Below, piece by piece: positions 34,301 through 45,700 of a DNA stretch of 64,000 nucleotides. Position 1 is the stretch's first letter, and every line of letters starts with the position of its first letter. The stretch lies in contig OZ218961.1 in the NCBI GenBank assembly GCA_965112735.1, positions 1,674,001 through 1,738,000 on the forward strand. Direction: 5' to 3'. The DNA is from Phaeosaccion multiseriatum. Lineage: Eukaryota; Ochrophyta, other classes. The notes under the pieces were generated by a model, which did no database searches, was not told the origin of the DNA, and saw only the letters and a list, made by a program, of their open reading frames with translations. The position numbers were made by a program, and so were the translations under genes.

Positions 34301-34974
34301 GAGTGGAGCAGGACTGGGAGCGGAGCATTGTACACATTCAGCAGAGCCGTGTGGCAGCTTTAGAGCGCCAGGCCGAAGCGGCGATCAGAGAGGCGGTCGA
34401 GACGAGCAACCTCGAGGCTAAGCTCGCCGCGGAGCACGTGGCCCGGTCTCATGATGCAACTCTGCACGGCATGAGGGCCGCCTGGGCAGACGAAAGGGCC
34501 CTCCTCGTTGGCGAATGCCGAAAGCTGCGAGGACATGTCGGAGAGAGGAGCAAGGAAGTGGCCGAGGTGCGACAGGCCGAAATGCGCGCTCTGGAAGCGT
34601 CGCAACGGCACGAGCAGCTCTTGGCAAGACTGCAGCGCGAGAATGAGGAGCTGGTGGAGCTTTACGAGAAGCAAGTTAGTGAGTGCGCCACGATACGCAG
34701 ACAGAGCGAGCATCGCATTGTGACTGTGGAACGGCAGCAGCAGCAGCAGTACTTCCCACCTTCACCGCCTCCCAACGTTCCCTCCACCCTGCCTGCCCCA
34801 TGCGTGGAGAGACAGCTCATGGGAATGGAGGACTTAAGCGGACAGATGAGGAGGCAAGCCAAAGCCTATGCGACCAAGCTCCAGCGCCAACACAAGGCCT
34901 GCGTGCTGGAGAGGGAGCAAAGACTGAAGGCCGCCGAGATTGAATTTGCAAGGCTCAGAGTTGCAAACCATTAA
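28371..34974 (+). CDS. Kinesin, N-terminal motor with very long coiled coil
   Basis: Two exons, 28371-29909 and 30091-34974, phase 0 junction; 2140 residues. The motor occupies about 1-440: P-loop GHTSSGKTYTM at 121, switch I NEHSSRSH at 305-312, switch II DLAGSE at 340-345. It is followed by a neck and an essentially uninterrupted coiled coil to the C-terminus. This resembles kinesin-7/CENP-E-type architecture, but the subfamily is uncertain. A His/Gln/Pro-rich insertion of about 60 residues (about 190-245) interrupts the motor before the GVFLSGPN segment. The tail contains two near-identical stretches of about 160 residues set 345 residues apart, and a weaker third copy. A CT tract fills the intron near 30005-30033. 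It probably carries cargo or links microtubules in mitosis or the flagellum. Confidence 0.95.
32215..33722 (+). repeat. Long internal repeats in the kinesin tail
   Basis: 32215-32702 and about 33250-33722 are near-identical at DNA level, 1035 bp apart, keeping frame and heptad register. A diverged relative lies at about 31570-31850 (same HKGELEQARQEGVAMRDAA-type start). These are segmental duplications that lengthened the coiled coil. Confidence 0.85.
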
Positions 34975-35098
34975 TTAATTGGCTAATTTTCAGAAGTTTG
35001 TACATGTCTCACTCTCTCTCTCTCTCTGACAATTGTCTTCTCGTGACAGCAGAGCAGCACAGACGCATTTTGTGGCAAATAGGAGCGTGTGATGCTCA

Positions 35099-36295
35099 TC
35101 ATTTTTTGTGATTGATCTCCCCTCCGTGAATCGAGTACCCTCCGTAGTCCTTCTTGGGGTCGTATATCTCCCAGCGACTCGCTGGAAAGATGTGCTTACT
35201 CCGTTCATACCACCGTCTCTCCACAATCTTGCCGGGATGACTCTCGTCCTTCTCCACTGTGGCGTCGTTGATAAGTCGCACGTCGTCGTGCACGTCGAAG
35301 TGAAACAGAGGGCCGGACTTGCCTCGCGCCTTGGTGACGATGAGGTCGTAGAAGGAGAGGTGCTGAGGGATGATGAGATCCTCCTTGATGTAAAGCAATT
35401 GGTCCCCGCTGATGGACCGCAGCTCCGTAAACTCTTGCGAGATTTGCTTCTGCACTTCCGTTAGAAACTTCCCCACTGTGGTGCCCTTGCACACTTCTAT
35501 TTCCCTCCGATGTCCGCTGCCGTCCCAGTAACTGTACGTGATGCCCAACATCTCCTTCTTGATGCGCTCCTGCTCCGCGTGCCACTCTTCCTCCAGCTTC
35601 TTCTTCTCTCTCTCGAACTGGTCTTCTCTTTCTCGATCTGGTAGGAAAGATGTGTCTACAAACGGGTTCTTCTTGCCCTTTTTGACCACTTCTGTCTCGC
35701 CTTCGTCCTCATCCTCCCCAAAGCTGAGAGTGCCCACCTTCTTCTTCCTTTTCTTCTTGGCGCCCTTCTTCTTGGCCTGCCGCATGTGTGTGGTTTGTGT
35801 GAGTGAAGAGTGTGAGCGTGTGTGAGTGCCGGTTGTACGTAAGCGACCACCCGCAACAAGCTCCCAACCGCTTGTCTCACCTTGGCGGCACTGCCACTGT
35901 CCCCGTCCGCGCCTGGAGCCAGCCCACTTTCTGCCGCCAATCGCTTCTTTTTGTAGTCTTCCGCAGTGACCAGCCCCACGGTATCCATCCTGAAAGACCC
36001 GTCGAAAACATCGGAAGAGGCGCCTCCAAATTTGTCGCTGATACTCACTGCCCCCCGAGCAAAGTCGTCCTATTGGAGGGAGAAACAGCATTGGCATCTA
36101 TCTGTGAGAAACGCACCATAAACTCAGGGACATTATTGCGTGAGTGACCTGGATCTTTTGTTTCTTGGCCTCGTACTCCTTTTGCTCCTCTTCTCTCTTC
36201 TTGGACAGACGAGCGGCCCGTGCCCCCGCAACATTTCCTTCCACTGTGTTAATCCCCGCATTCTCTCTCTTGAAGGCGTCGTGATGAGCGGCCAT
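35099..36295 (-). CDS. XAP5: XAP5 / FAM50 family nuclear protein
   Basis: Three exons, 36295-36149, 36069-35881, 35776-35099, all phase 0; 337 residues, close to human FAM50A (339). The N-terminus is basic and helical. Next is [20 protein letters not shown], the family's conserved TVGLVT motif, then a Lys-rich nuclear signal ([13 protein letters not shown]). The full XAP5 domain follows: [65 protein letters not shown], ending ASRWEIYDP. Family members associate with spliceosomal complexes; the plant homologue (XCT) affects circadian timing and small RNAs. The first intron has an unusual donor, GTCACT. It is convergent with the kinesin gene (124 bp). Confidence 0.95.
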
Positions 36296-36840
36296 TGCGC
36301 CTCTGCTCTGCCTTCACCAGGCCCCTTGCTTAGTGTTTTACGCTGGAAGAAAAAGAGCGGAAGGCCGGCGATCTCCCCTCTACACAAAATCTTCACTCTT
36401 TCTCCTCCAGTGAGAAGAAGAGAAGGGCAAACTGGAGGACATCGACGAAGAGAAGGAGAGGGGGGTGGAAGGAGAAGAGCAATGAGGGCGGCGTGTGAGA
36501 CTTTTATCCGCCTCGAACATTACCTGCACGATACGAATAGAATCCAAAGAAGGCAAGAGAGTGAGCCCGTTCGCTGGATATCTCTACGGAGGGACGGAGG
36601 CGCTGGAGAGTGGGGGGGGTGGGAGGTATCAGCTTCAGTAATTCGCCCTCGCGGGGTTGGATTGTTAAAAGCATACTACCGGTGAGAGGGGCGTATTATT
36701 AGGTTAAGGTCGAATGAACTGAACCGAACAACCCCTTCTCCCACACTTCCTTCTCTAAGCATCTCAAAATCTGTATTTACACTGACTGTGGACCATCCGA
36801 TAGGGCGGACTCCCTGCTGTACACCTCACTCGCTCTGTAT
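36296..36840. other. Intergenic, probable minus-strand promoter of XAP5
   Basis: 545 bp between the XAP5 start and the stop of the next minus-strand gene. It includes G-rich stretches near 36590-36620 and an A/T-richer part at 36670-36780. No gene or clear motif is seen. Confidence 0.5.
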
Positions 36841-38033
36841 CTACTCAATTTCTATCACCTCGCAGGGTTCCGGGGGCTTGTACCCCTTCCGACTACTGCA
36901 AGGGGCCGTCTTCTTCCCCTCCTCCTGTCCTCTCCACGCGCGCGGCAGGGCTCCACGCTGGGCTCCACGCTGGTGGGCTTGCACGCCCCCCTCTTCCCGT
37001 TTCCTTGCATCGCCACCAGCAGCCGCAGTGGCTCCGGCAGCACCAGCGACGGCGGAAGGCTTTGCGTCTCTCTCTCTTTCCTCTCTGTCCAGTTTCTGGT
37101 GGAGCAGGCAGGGGATAGAAAGGAGAAAGGGTGGGGGGGGGGGGGGGGTTCTGAGTACCAAGCCCCAGAGGAGAGTTTTGGGTATCGTGGCGATTTGGGT
37201 ACGGTCGACCCCTCCCCCCTCACCTCTGCCATCTCCCTGTCGCTCTGCTCCAACTCCCGCTTCTCACTAATTTGGGACAGAGCGGCTTCTTGCTCTTCTT
37301 CGAGACTCTGCAGGTCCTTGCCCTCTTCGCTCAACAGCGCAAGCGCCTTTTCCTGGGCATCTTTATCGGCGATCTCAGCAGCTTTCCTCCTCTTGGCTGA
37401 AGAGAGAGCAAGAGAGACAGGAGGAGGGGAGTGGGATGTTTGCAGTTAGTGCGCCCCCCTGTCGTCACCGCAAGAAGCAAACGAGCACGCACCTTCGTGT
37501 TCTCTCTTCAGTTCGCCCTCCTCTCCGCTTTGGTGCAGTCCTGGGCGAGGGCCGGTTTCGTCGGGTTTTCTCTTACGGAAAGCTACCGCCTTTGCCTGCG
37601 TTTGAGCCGGGCAGCAGCATTAGTAACAGCGACACGCCACGCGCAGTTGCTTTTGAAGTAGGGCTCCCACTCCTCGACCAGGTACTCACCAATAAGACTG
37701 TGTCCACGTTCTGCAGACTCTTGTCTTTGAGTTTCTGCGTGAGGCGCCTCCTGTGGCTTCCTGCAAGACTACAGTAGGAGCAAACAGTCGTGCCGGTCTC
37801 TTCGAAGAATCTCTTCATGCACGTCTCGCTGGAGGAAGGTGAAGACGCGAGCGAGGATTAAAATTTGAGAAACTCCCTGCCCTTCCAGAGGGTGTCCGCA
37901 CTTACCAGATCGGAGTCTTGCAGCAGTCTAGCTGCCGGGGAACTCGCTCCTCACCGAACATTTCTTTGCAAGTCTGACAGGTGACATCCTCCTCACAAAC
38001 CACCTCTTGCCCTCGTGCTCGCCCCCCCTCCAT
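36841..38033 (-). CDS. Cys-rich zinc-finger (RING-like) coiled-coil protein
   Basis: Five phase-compatible exons: 38033-37906, 37828-37690, 37595-37493, 37396-37224, 37095-36841; 265 residues. The N-terminal 65 residues hold a treble-clef-like zinc site: TCQTC, then LDCCKTPICETC made across the first splice junction, then VCSYC. This is spaced like a RING finger but without the usual His. The middle and C-terminus are charged coiled coil (AEIADKDAQEKAL, EEEQEAALSQISEKRELE), then a low-complexity tail ending PPEPCEVIEIE. I do not recognise the family; a ubiquitin ligase or splicing-associated role is possible but unproven. Splice phases and the reconstituted CETC motif support the model. Confidence 0.75.
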
Positions 38034-38437
38034 TTCTCCACCCTGTCTCGCGCCTCGCTCTCCCTCTCAAAGGCTTTTCCTCATAACATCTTCCTCATGA
38101 GGCAATCCATTCGTCTGCTTCCCGCTGCTATTGGTCCATGCGCTCTTTCCCCTGCCCCTCCCCTTGTATGCTCTATGCTCAAAGTGATATGCTCCCTCAA
38201 GCAAAACAAAAGACCAAACCGTTACGTAGGCCTACGTAATTTTTTGCAAAGCCATTCCACGCGGCCCTACATCCCTGGAGAGACTTCGTTTCAGCCAAGC
38301 CTTCCGCCTACCACATCACGCACGCGATTGCCCCCTCTCGATAGAGGATCCGTAAGAGGGTGGGGCTCGGAAAGCTTGTGTAACCGGCTGGCTGCTTAGT
38401 GCTGCTGCTGCGGCTGTTGTTGCTAGGGAGGGAACAC
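38034..38437. promoter_or_regulatory. Divergent promoter with 18-bp perfect palindrome
   Basis: 404 bp between the zinc-finger gene and SEC61G. At 38222-38239 lies TTACGTAGGCCTACGTAA, a perfect palindrome holding two ACGT cores, the core bound by bZIP factors. Other features are pyrimidine-rich blocks. Binding is inferred from sequence only. Confidence 0.55.
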
Positions 38438-39440
38438 CATGGGGGACGTCAATGAGATGCTCATCATCCCCTTGCAGAAATTCGCAAAGGTCGGTAGGGA
38501 GAGGAGGACGACGGGGGAAGCGGGCGCGCTCTTCAGTGAGCAGTGAGGGCCGGAGTGGGCGCGGAAGGAGGAGTCATGCAGGGGAGCGAGAAATGAAGGG
38601 GCGCGGGGAGCTCCATGCTCAGCGTCCCCAGAATAAAGTTCCTCTCCTTCTCCTTTTGTGGGTGTGTTGGGCTTGTATGACCCTGTGCTATAGTTGCTGC
38701 AAAGTGCTGCTGTACAGACGGCACCAAACACGCTTCCTTCGTGCTGCTGGTTAAACTTCGCCCATCCTGCCCCCCCCCCCTCGGCTGAACCTGCAGGACT
38801 CTGTTCTCCTCATCAAGAAGTGCACAAAGCCGGACAAGAAAGGTGAGTAGCACTGGCCATGGCAAGGCCGGAGAGAAGCGGGGCCTCCAATGCTTGCTCC
38901 CCCTTGATGCTGCTTTGGTGGCTGGCTTCCTGCATGGCATGGCTCGATGCGTAAATGGCCTGCTGCCTTGAAGGGCTGCAAGGAGGGCACATAAGAGCAA
39001 ACCAGTATTGGAAGGAGAGGGGAGAGGAGACTCGAGTAGGAGTAGACGGGTCTTGCAAGGACTCCGCAGCAAGTTTCATTTTCTGGCATGGTGGATTGGC
39101 TGTGAACTTCTTGGCTTTCGCGTTCGGCAACTTTTCCAACACAAGGCTCTTCCGAGCTACCGTGGGATGGTGCAGGTGCACAAGAAGTTGAGATGGCTCG
39201 TTGTGCTCAGTGTATTATGTATGCTGACAACCCTTGCTCCCCCTTGCTTGCTGCTGTACGCACTACCCACCACCCACCCCTTGGCCAACACGCACGCACA
39301 CAGAGTTCCTCATTGTGGCCCGAGCAACCACAGTGGGATTTCTGGTCATGGGCTTCATCGGCTTCTTCGTCAAGCTCATCCACATACCCATCAACAATAT
39401 TATCAGTTGCGTATGTACTGCTGCAGTAAAGAGCTATTAA
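38438..39440 (+). CDS. SEC61G: Sec61 gamma subunit of the ER translocon
   Basis: Three exons, 38438-38488, 38797-38842, 39304-39440; about 77 residues. The protein is a single tail-anchored helix. The sequence runs [17 protein letters not shown], then [15 protein letters not shown], then [20 protein letters not shown] followed by [15 protein letters not shown], all diagnostic of Sec61 gamma/SecE. It clamps the two halves of Sec61 alpha in the ER membrane. Usual length is about 68-70. The last nine residues (after IISC) may be artefactual because a good donor GTATGT begins at 39411, and a short final exon downstream is possible. The first intron is long (308 bp) for this window. Confidence 0.93.
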
Positions 39441-40315
39441 GAACCTTCCCTCCCTCCCTCGCAGTTTCCTCCCCAGAGGCCTAACGTTTGGTCCCTCCCC
39501 CCCTCCCTGCCTGCCTCCCTCTCTCCTCCCCTCTCAGTGGGCGGATAGCGATAGTTGTGTCTGAGACTACCACTCGGACGCTTCAAGGCTGCTCTACGGT
39601 GGCGTGGTGGAAGGCGCTACGGGGGTGTGGTGGAGGAGAGAGGTGGGGGGCATGTGAGGGAAGAAAGTGGGTGATGCTCCGTGGGGATGATGTGGAGGTA
39701 GCCTTCGCAGAGGCCCGTCAAACGTGCGGAGGATAGAATTATGGGGGGTAGCAACCACATACTGTACATCTGTGAGTTTGGCCGTTGTTGACATACAAAA
39801 AAAAAAAACTTCCTTTTTTTTTTTTCAATTCTCTAATTCTCTGCTATACAAGTACTTGTATATCCGCCTGCTGCGCCACCTGCCCCACAAGCACGACCCC
39901 CAACCCTACCACGAGACCACAACCCAATTCTACCACGACCCCTACTCGGGAACCCGGTAAATCCACCCCCTTTAATTCTCTTGCCTTCTTCCTTTTCATT
40001 CCCACCATCCTTACTGTCTCGCTTCTCCCCTCATCTCTGACTTGCTCGCACTCTGAACCTCTTTAGCCCTTCGGTGGCTGGAACAAGAGGGATAAGAGCC
40101 TGAAGCCAGCTGCAGACGACAGCAGGGGCCAGCTGCTGATGAAAATAGGGAGGAGGACCAACGAGTAGTGAAGGTAAGAGAGGGACTCGAAGCCCTGAAC
40201 AGGGGTGGGAATCCACCAGCAGCTCGTCGGGAGTTCATGACGGAGAGACACAGATAGCCACCGCCCTCTCCATGTCGGTGGAGACAACCACGGAGAGATG
40301 GTAGGAAATGAAGAG
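39441..40315 (+). other. Intergenic with a possible small two-exon gene
   Basis: An open segment at 39853-39956 (after a T-run and acceptor) encodes YLYIRLLRHLPHKHDPQPYH and continues ETTTQFYHDPYSGTR. It can be spliced in phase to 40067-40103, ending in TGA. I could not find an in-phase upstream exon or start: the ATG at 39741 does not join in frame. It may be a small mitochondrial-type subunit, an alternative 3' exon, or chance. The rest is low complexity, including an A12/T13 pair at 39796-39828. Confidence 0.25.
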
Positions 40316-40466
40316 CTGCAGTCGACCCTGGACAAGGCTATCCGGCCCTGATTACTGATTATGGCCGGCGATTACTGATTATGACCGGGCTGATATATGC
40401 GCCAGCCGGCCTGACTACTGATTTAGTGCCGGAGCACACTGTAACCTTGTCCAGGGTCGACTGCAG
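40316..40466. repeat. Short terminal-inverted-repeat element, relative of 20403-20657
   Basis: Perfect 22-bp inverted ends (40316-40337 and 40445-40466; core CAGTCGACCCTGGACAAGG). The interior carries about three copies of the same unit seen at 20.4 kb, in reverse orientation (CTGATTACTGATTATGGCCG). The ends of the two elements share the TCG-CCCTGGA-AGG core. Sequence just outside forms an imperfect direct repeat of about 50 bp (40253-40304 and 40467-40522). It is not coding. Confidence 0.85.
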
Positions 40467-40607
40467 ATGGTCACCGCTCTCACGTCTCAAACCGGTGGAA
40501 GACAACCCCGAGCAGATGGTACAACTTTTCTTCTTCTCCTTCTCTATTCTTCTAATATATAAATATATGTATACAGCATGGGATGACATCATGTGATACC
40601 AAATCGT

Positions 40608-42272
40608 TCATTCGCTGCTTATAAATCCATCCACGAGATTTCCAATCTCGTAAGCTGTGGCCGCACAGCAGCCACCCAAAAGCAGCATCTCTAATCCTGA
40701 CCAATACCAGGCTCGTGTGCCGAACTGGCTCTTGACTGCTCCCATGCTGAACAGCGCGCACCCTGTGAGTGAGTGAGTGAGTGAGTGAGTGAATGTGGCG
40801 GGGAGGGGAAGGGAGGCGAAAAAAAGGGGGCAAGTCCGGAAACAAACGGCGTCAGAAGGCGATGTTTGTAGTGGGCTGTGCCAGGCCCGGCCTCTTCCGC
40901 GCTTCTTCTCACCCGTCACCATGCAGGCAATCACGAAGAGGCTGTGCGGGGTCATGTCTGGGAAGAGTAAAGGGAAGACTGCGTACCCCAGGAGCGGCAG
41001 TGCGCCGAAGCCCGCGAATGAACAAAACATGATGACCTGCAGCAGAGACAAATTACACGCACGCACGCACGCACACGGGGAGGGGAGGGGAGCGAAGGGT
41101 TGCCAAGGGTGAGAACCCCGAGCCAGAGAGTAGCTTGAGCGATTGCGTTTGCGCTTGCCCAGGTTGTATGTGTACTTACTCCTTCTCGTACGATGCTTCC
41201 CTCGTCCTCGTCGGGCACCTGCAAGCCCAGCTCCTCCACCATCATGAGGTTGATAAAGAACTCGTCGTACTTGGCCATCTTATTGATGACGTCAGAAGCG
41301 TCTTCCCGTGACATCCCTCTCTCCGTGAAAATCTCCACCTGTTGCCCCACCCACGCCAGACCAGACAAGAAATTAGAACAGACCCAGTGTTGGGCGAAGT
41401 GAGCTAGCTCATTCAACCCCTCTCTGTGTCTGCCTCACCATCTCCATGATCTCGCCTTCCCGGTGGTTCTTTAGCTCCCATTCCTCCCGCCTCTTCTCGG
41501 CCAGAATATACTCGTTGTGCGCCTTGCTACTGAGGTACTCCCCCACACCTGGCCAAGAGGCAGGGCGAAGACGGTACGGTGTGCGGTTGGGGCATGTCGG
41601 GCAGCCAGCCAGCCTTACCTTCGACCAAGACAACAGCCACAAGCAAGACTTACCCATGCTCAATGCGTCGGCAAAGATGTTTGAGAAGCCCAAAACCAGA
41701 ACCGCGTTGATGTCGAGCCCCCCTCCCGCTGCTCCAGCTACAATGGCAAAACTTGTGAGAATGCCATCCAGACCCCCAAAAATCATAGGTTTGACGTAGC
41801 TTCCGCCTACCAGCGAGTGAGTGAGTGAGTGAGCGAGAGAATCAGTGGCCCATGGACGAGGGACAAGGGAACATAGCAGCGAGAATACCACAGGCAAAGG
41901 TACGGACGCAGAAAACAAAACGCGTGAGGGCCTCCCATACCCATATCCAAGTTGTTGGTCACACAAGAGAATGAATGGGTCTGCGCTGGCCCGGTCGGGG
42001 GCCACAACTTCGGGGGCCACAACTCCAATAGCACTGGAACAGCAAACTCTGTCGTGGGTGCCCTGCCTTGGTCCGCGGAGACCGGGCAAATCACCACAAG
42101 GAAAGAAGCTTGGGATTCCACACTCACCAGCAGAGTGGTCTTCGTCGTGCAGCATGCCTGCCCGCGAGTCGTGCAGCAGCCGGGAGGCCTCTGCGTCTCG
42201 GTTCTGATAGGCACCTTTAATTTCTTTGTCATTTGCATGCAAGAGAGGCGCTTGTTCGCCATTGAGGCTCAT
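40608..42272 (-). CDS. VIT/CCC1-family iron/manganese transporter
   Basis: Six phase-compatible exons: 42272-42128, 41806-41654, 41548-41439, 41338-41180, 41036-40913, 40762-40608; 281 residues. Start is the ATG at 42272; an upstream in-frame GTG is ignored. Family features in order: helix 1 YVKPMIFGGLDGILTSFAIV, helix 2 VLVLGFSNIFADALSMGVGE, YLSSKAHNEY, the cytosolic metal-binding helices rich in Glu (EKRREEWELKNHREGEIMEM), ...FINLMMVEELGLQVPDEDEG, then helices 3-5. VIT/CCC1 proteins export Fe2+ or Mn2+ into the vacuole by proton antiport. Two introns have CACT tandem repeats directly at the acceptor in place of an ordinary pyrimidine tract. Shares a promoter with the SET fusion gene. Confidence 0.93.
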
Positions 42273-42791
42273 CGTGGCCCGCCTCGAAACCACTCTCACA
42301 GCACCCACTCCCTATTCGGCGCGAGGGAGGAGCAGCAACGGAAAAAGAGACACGGTGAGTCACTGGGGGGCTGAGGAAGGAGGGCGTCCAAGGATGCAGA
42401 TGAAGTGGGAAGCTTTGGGTGCCGGCAGGGGCAGGAGATCCAACATGTGTTGCATTTGTTTCTTGTTCCAGCTATCCCAACCAAGGCTCTCCCCAAGTTG
42501 ACTTCAATTCCCGGACTGCTGTCAAGGCAGCTGCTGCTGCGCACCCCCTTCCTGCTGCTGCTTACCTCCTCTCCTCCACGCTCCTGACCGTGCTCTGACG
42601 CCCGACTTTCCTGAAGTGCACGCTCTGGGGCGAGAAGCAAGAGGCTGTAGTTTCTGCGTGGTGGCGCTGGTTGGGGGGGGGGAATATGTCAACAAATCAG
42701 ATCGCCCACGCCTTGTATCTTCACCTCCCCCGTGCTCCTCCCTCTATTGGGCGGACCAGCTGCAGCAGCAGAAGTTGCTGGCGCAGCAGCC
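42273..42791. promoter_or_regulatory. Divergent promoter, VIT transporter / SET fusion
   Basis: 519 bp between two divergent start codons. No TATA box or repeat stands out apart from a G-run at about 42673-42682. Frames across it are short. Confidence 0.5.
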
Positions 42792-45700
42792 ATGTCTCTC
42801 GCAGAGGAGGACGAGGAGGGCAGACAGAGGAGCGAGCAGCAGCAGCGTCGGGAGGGCAGGGGCCACGAGCGGAAGCGCCTTCGGCAGGGAGAGGACAGGA
42901 CGCGGAGTCCGAGCCCCTTCACCAAGGAGCGGCGCTCCTGGGGCACCAAGGTCTGGCAGACCTTCGAGCTGATCCGCCACAACGCGCCATCCACGCAGAG
43001 CTCCACCACCACCGCGGAGAGCGACGGGGAGGATGAGGATGGGGCGTGCAGCTGTCCCAGTCCTGCTGTGCCTGGAGGGGCGACATGTGTGGATGAGACA
43101 TGCGTAAACTATGCCATGAGCACGGAGTGCCCGAAGGGTGGCTGCCATCCAGGCTGCCGCAACCAGCGAATACAGAGAAGAGAAGGTGTTCCACTGGACG
43201 TGTTCTCTGCTGGGGGTAAGGGCTACGGCTTGAGGCTGAAGGAGGACGTTGCGGCGGGGCAGTTTATCATCGAGTACGTGGGGGAGATTATCGGGCCCAA
43301 GCTCTTGGCCAAGCGCATGGCCGCTACTGGCGGGGGTATGAAGCGCCTGTACGTGATGCAACTGTCCAAGAACCGCTACCTCGATGCTCGCTACAAGGGG
43401 TGTGTGGCGCGTTTCATTAATCACTCTTGCGAGCCCACGGCGAGGCTGGACAGGTGGCGTGCGGCGGGCAGGACGCGAACGGCAGTGTTCTCTCTGCGGG
43501 ACTTGAAGGCCGGAGAGGAGCTCACCTTCGACTACCAGTGGGAAGTACACCCCTCTCGGAAGAAGACGCCTTGCCTTTGCGGCACCCCGTCGTGCAGGTA
43601 CACTACTTGTCAGTGCACAGTGCAGCGGGCCCAGTACCACGTCTCTCAAGTCAAGGCAATTCCTCTCCCCCCCCCCCAAACGCTGCTTTTCTTTGTTGCG
43701 GACTGACTTGGCAGGAAATTCATTGAGGCGAACGAGGGGGCGGTGCCGTCGGCCATTGCCAATTCCATCAAGGGGAGGTGGAGGGTGCCAAGAGAGGAGG
43801 ACCTTGCGGACCCGAGGAAGATTGTTGGGCACAGAGTGCGAGTGTTGTGGGAGGGTAACTACATGTTCTTCTGCGCGCAGGTGATGGACTACTCGGCGGC
43901 CAAGGAGGCCTACGATCTGCGCTATGAGGAGGATGGGGAGGAGGCAGAGGAGAAGTTGCAGCTCAGTGGCGGCAACAAGTGGGAGATCTTTGAGCGCTGC
44001 GGGGAGGAAGAGTCCATGATGATTGCCAAGAAGGCGGGTCTGGTCCGCAGCATGTCCACAGGGGCTTACCATGGGGACTCTGACGAGGACGACGAGTTCG
44101 ACAGCAATCGGCGGAAGAGCAGGCTCAATTTGCTGCTACCTGTGGCCCCAGCTCCGATCAAAGCAAAGGGCCGGAAAATTATGAAACTCTTCGTCGCGCC
44201 GGGCCGAGAGATTTCGGATCTGATGCAGCGACAGAGGGAGGCTGTTAGTCGCATCCAAGCGCGGACGGGGTGCTTCGTGCAGATGGATGTGGTGCGCGGG
44301 GTGGAGCCGACGGCAGCTGCCGCGACCGCCAAGGCGCAGTACAAAGTGATCCGCTGTATCGGCACCAAGGAGCAGGTGGAGGCTGCAATAGCAGCGGTGG
44401 GTGGGGAGCGAGTGAACGTGACAAACCTCGACGACTGGCTGCACTTGAGGATGAGGGAAGAGGCGAAGCACATGGAGGCAGGGAGGGATGATCCTGCGAA
44501 GCTCCGGGTTCGGAAGCGGTGGTGCATGGGCTACGACTGGCATAGCTTCTGCCCCGCAGACCTGGAGGGCATCATCAAGGGGCCCGGCAACGTGGAGCTG
44601 AGGAACGCCCTGCAGGTAGAGGAGCAAAAAAGTCTTACGAGGGTGGGAGAACGGGCTCGATTTGTCTCTTTTACTGGCCCTTTCTCCGCTGCCACACTAA
44701 ATCCCAATTCGCCGTGTTTTGGGCAGGTGCTGGAAAGCGTCGGTGACCGCATCAAGGCCAAGGAGAAGCAGCGCTTGTCTCGGGATGTGACTTTGCACTC
44801 CGCCGTTCTCATTTGCCGCTACCTCGCCCTGGCACACTCCCCGAGGCTCGAGGCTGAGCGCAAGGCCATGCGCAAGTCCCAGGCCCGACTCGGGCTCTTC
44901 GAGGCCACCATCGCGTGCATTGCCCTGGCCAATAAGGCACTGAAAGTGCGTGCAGCTGCCAAGCCCATGAAGAGGGGCGTCTTGTTGTCAGCGGCGTACT
45001 CGGTGCAGTTTCCTGGCCGGGAGGTTGAAATCGGATCGGAGGAAGCTCGGCAGTGGGAGGTGAGGATGGACATGCATAGCGCACAGCCCCGCCCTGCACG
45101 TCTGTTCGTGAGCTTCACCCTCCTTGTCGGTGCGCTCTCCTGCTGACCTCCTCCCAGGTGAAGCTTGGCGCGACGGAAGTGGGCATTCTGCCAATGCTGG
45201 GCTGGGATACACATCTCGCTAACCCGTTTGCGCTCTACAAGAAGAAGCGCGAGAGTGGGGAGCTCACTCCGGACCAGTACCAGAAACGCTGTGACTTGCT
45301 CTTGGACAGTGCCGAGCAAGGCTGTTTGGTGTGGCTCAAGTACGCCCCTATGGACATCATCTCCGCCAATCACCTCTTGGCCGTGGCCTGTGAGAAGGGC
45401 GTGCCCGGCCTGATGAATTTGACTGTTGCCTGGGCGCAGCTGCAGCCCAAGTACCAGCTCTACGCTCAGATTTGCGGAGAGCTTGCGGCTGTGGTGTTGC
45501 CCGAGCAATCCCCTGAGTACGCGGCGTGCTTGACTCTCGTAAGGCCCGATGCCTCTCTACAGGCCATGGCGGAAGACGCTTCCTTGCGACTCATGCCTCG
45601 CGGTGTGGACTGCGCGGGGCGGCGTGGCCTCGACACGACGGACTTTGTGTCCATGCATCGGGGAAAGGGGGCGGGGGGGGGGGGGTCCGGCAGAGGGAGT

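Noticed and set aside
39411-39440. Nine extra C-terminal residues of Sec61 gamma
   Set aside because: Kept only provisionally: a strong donor at 39411 suggests they may be intron, but no short final exon could be chosen confidently.
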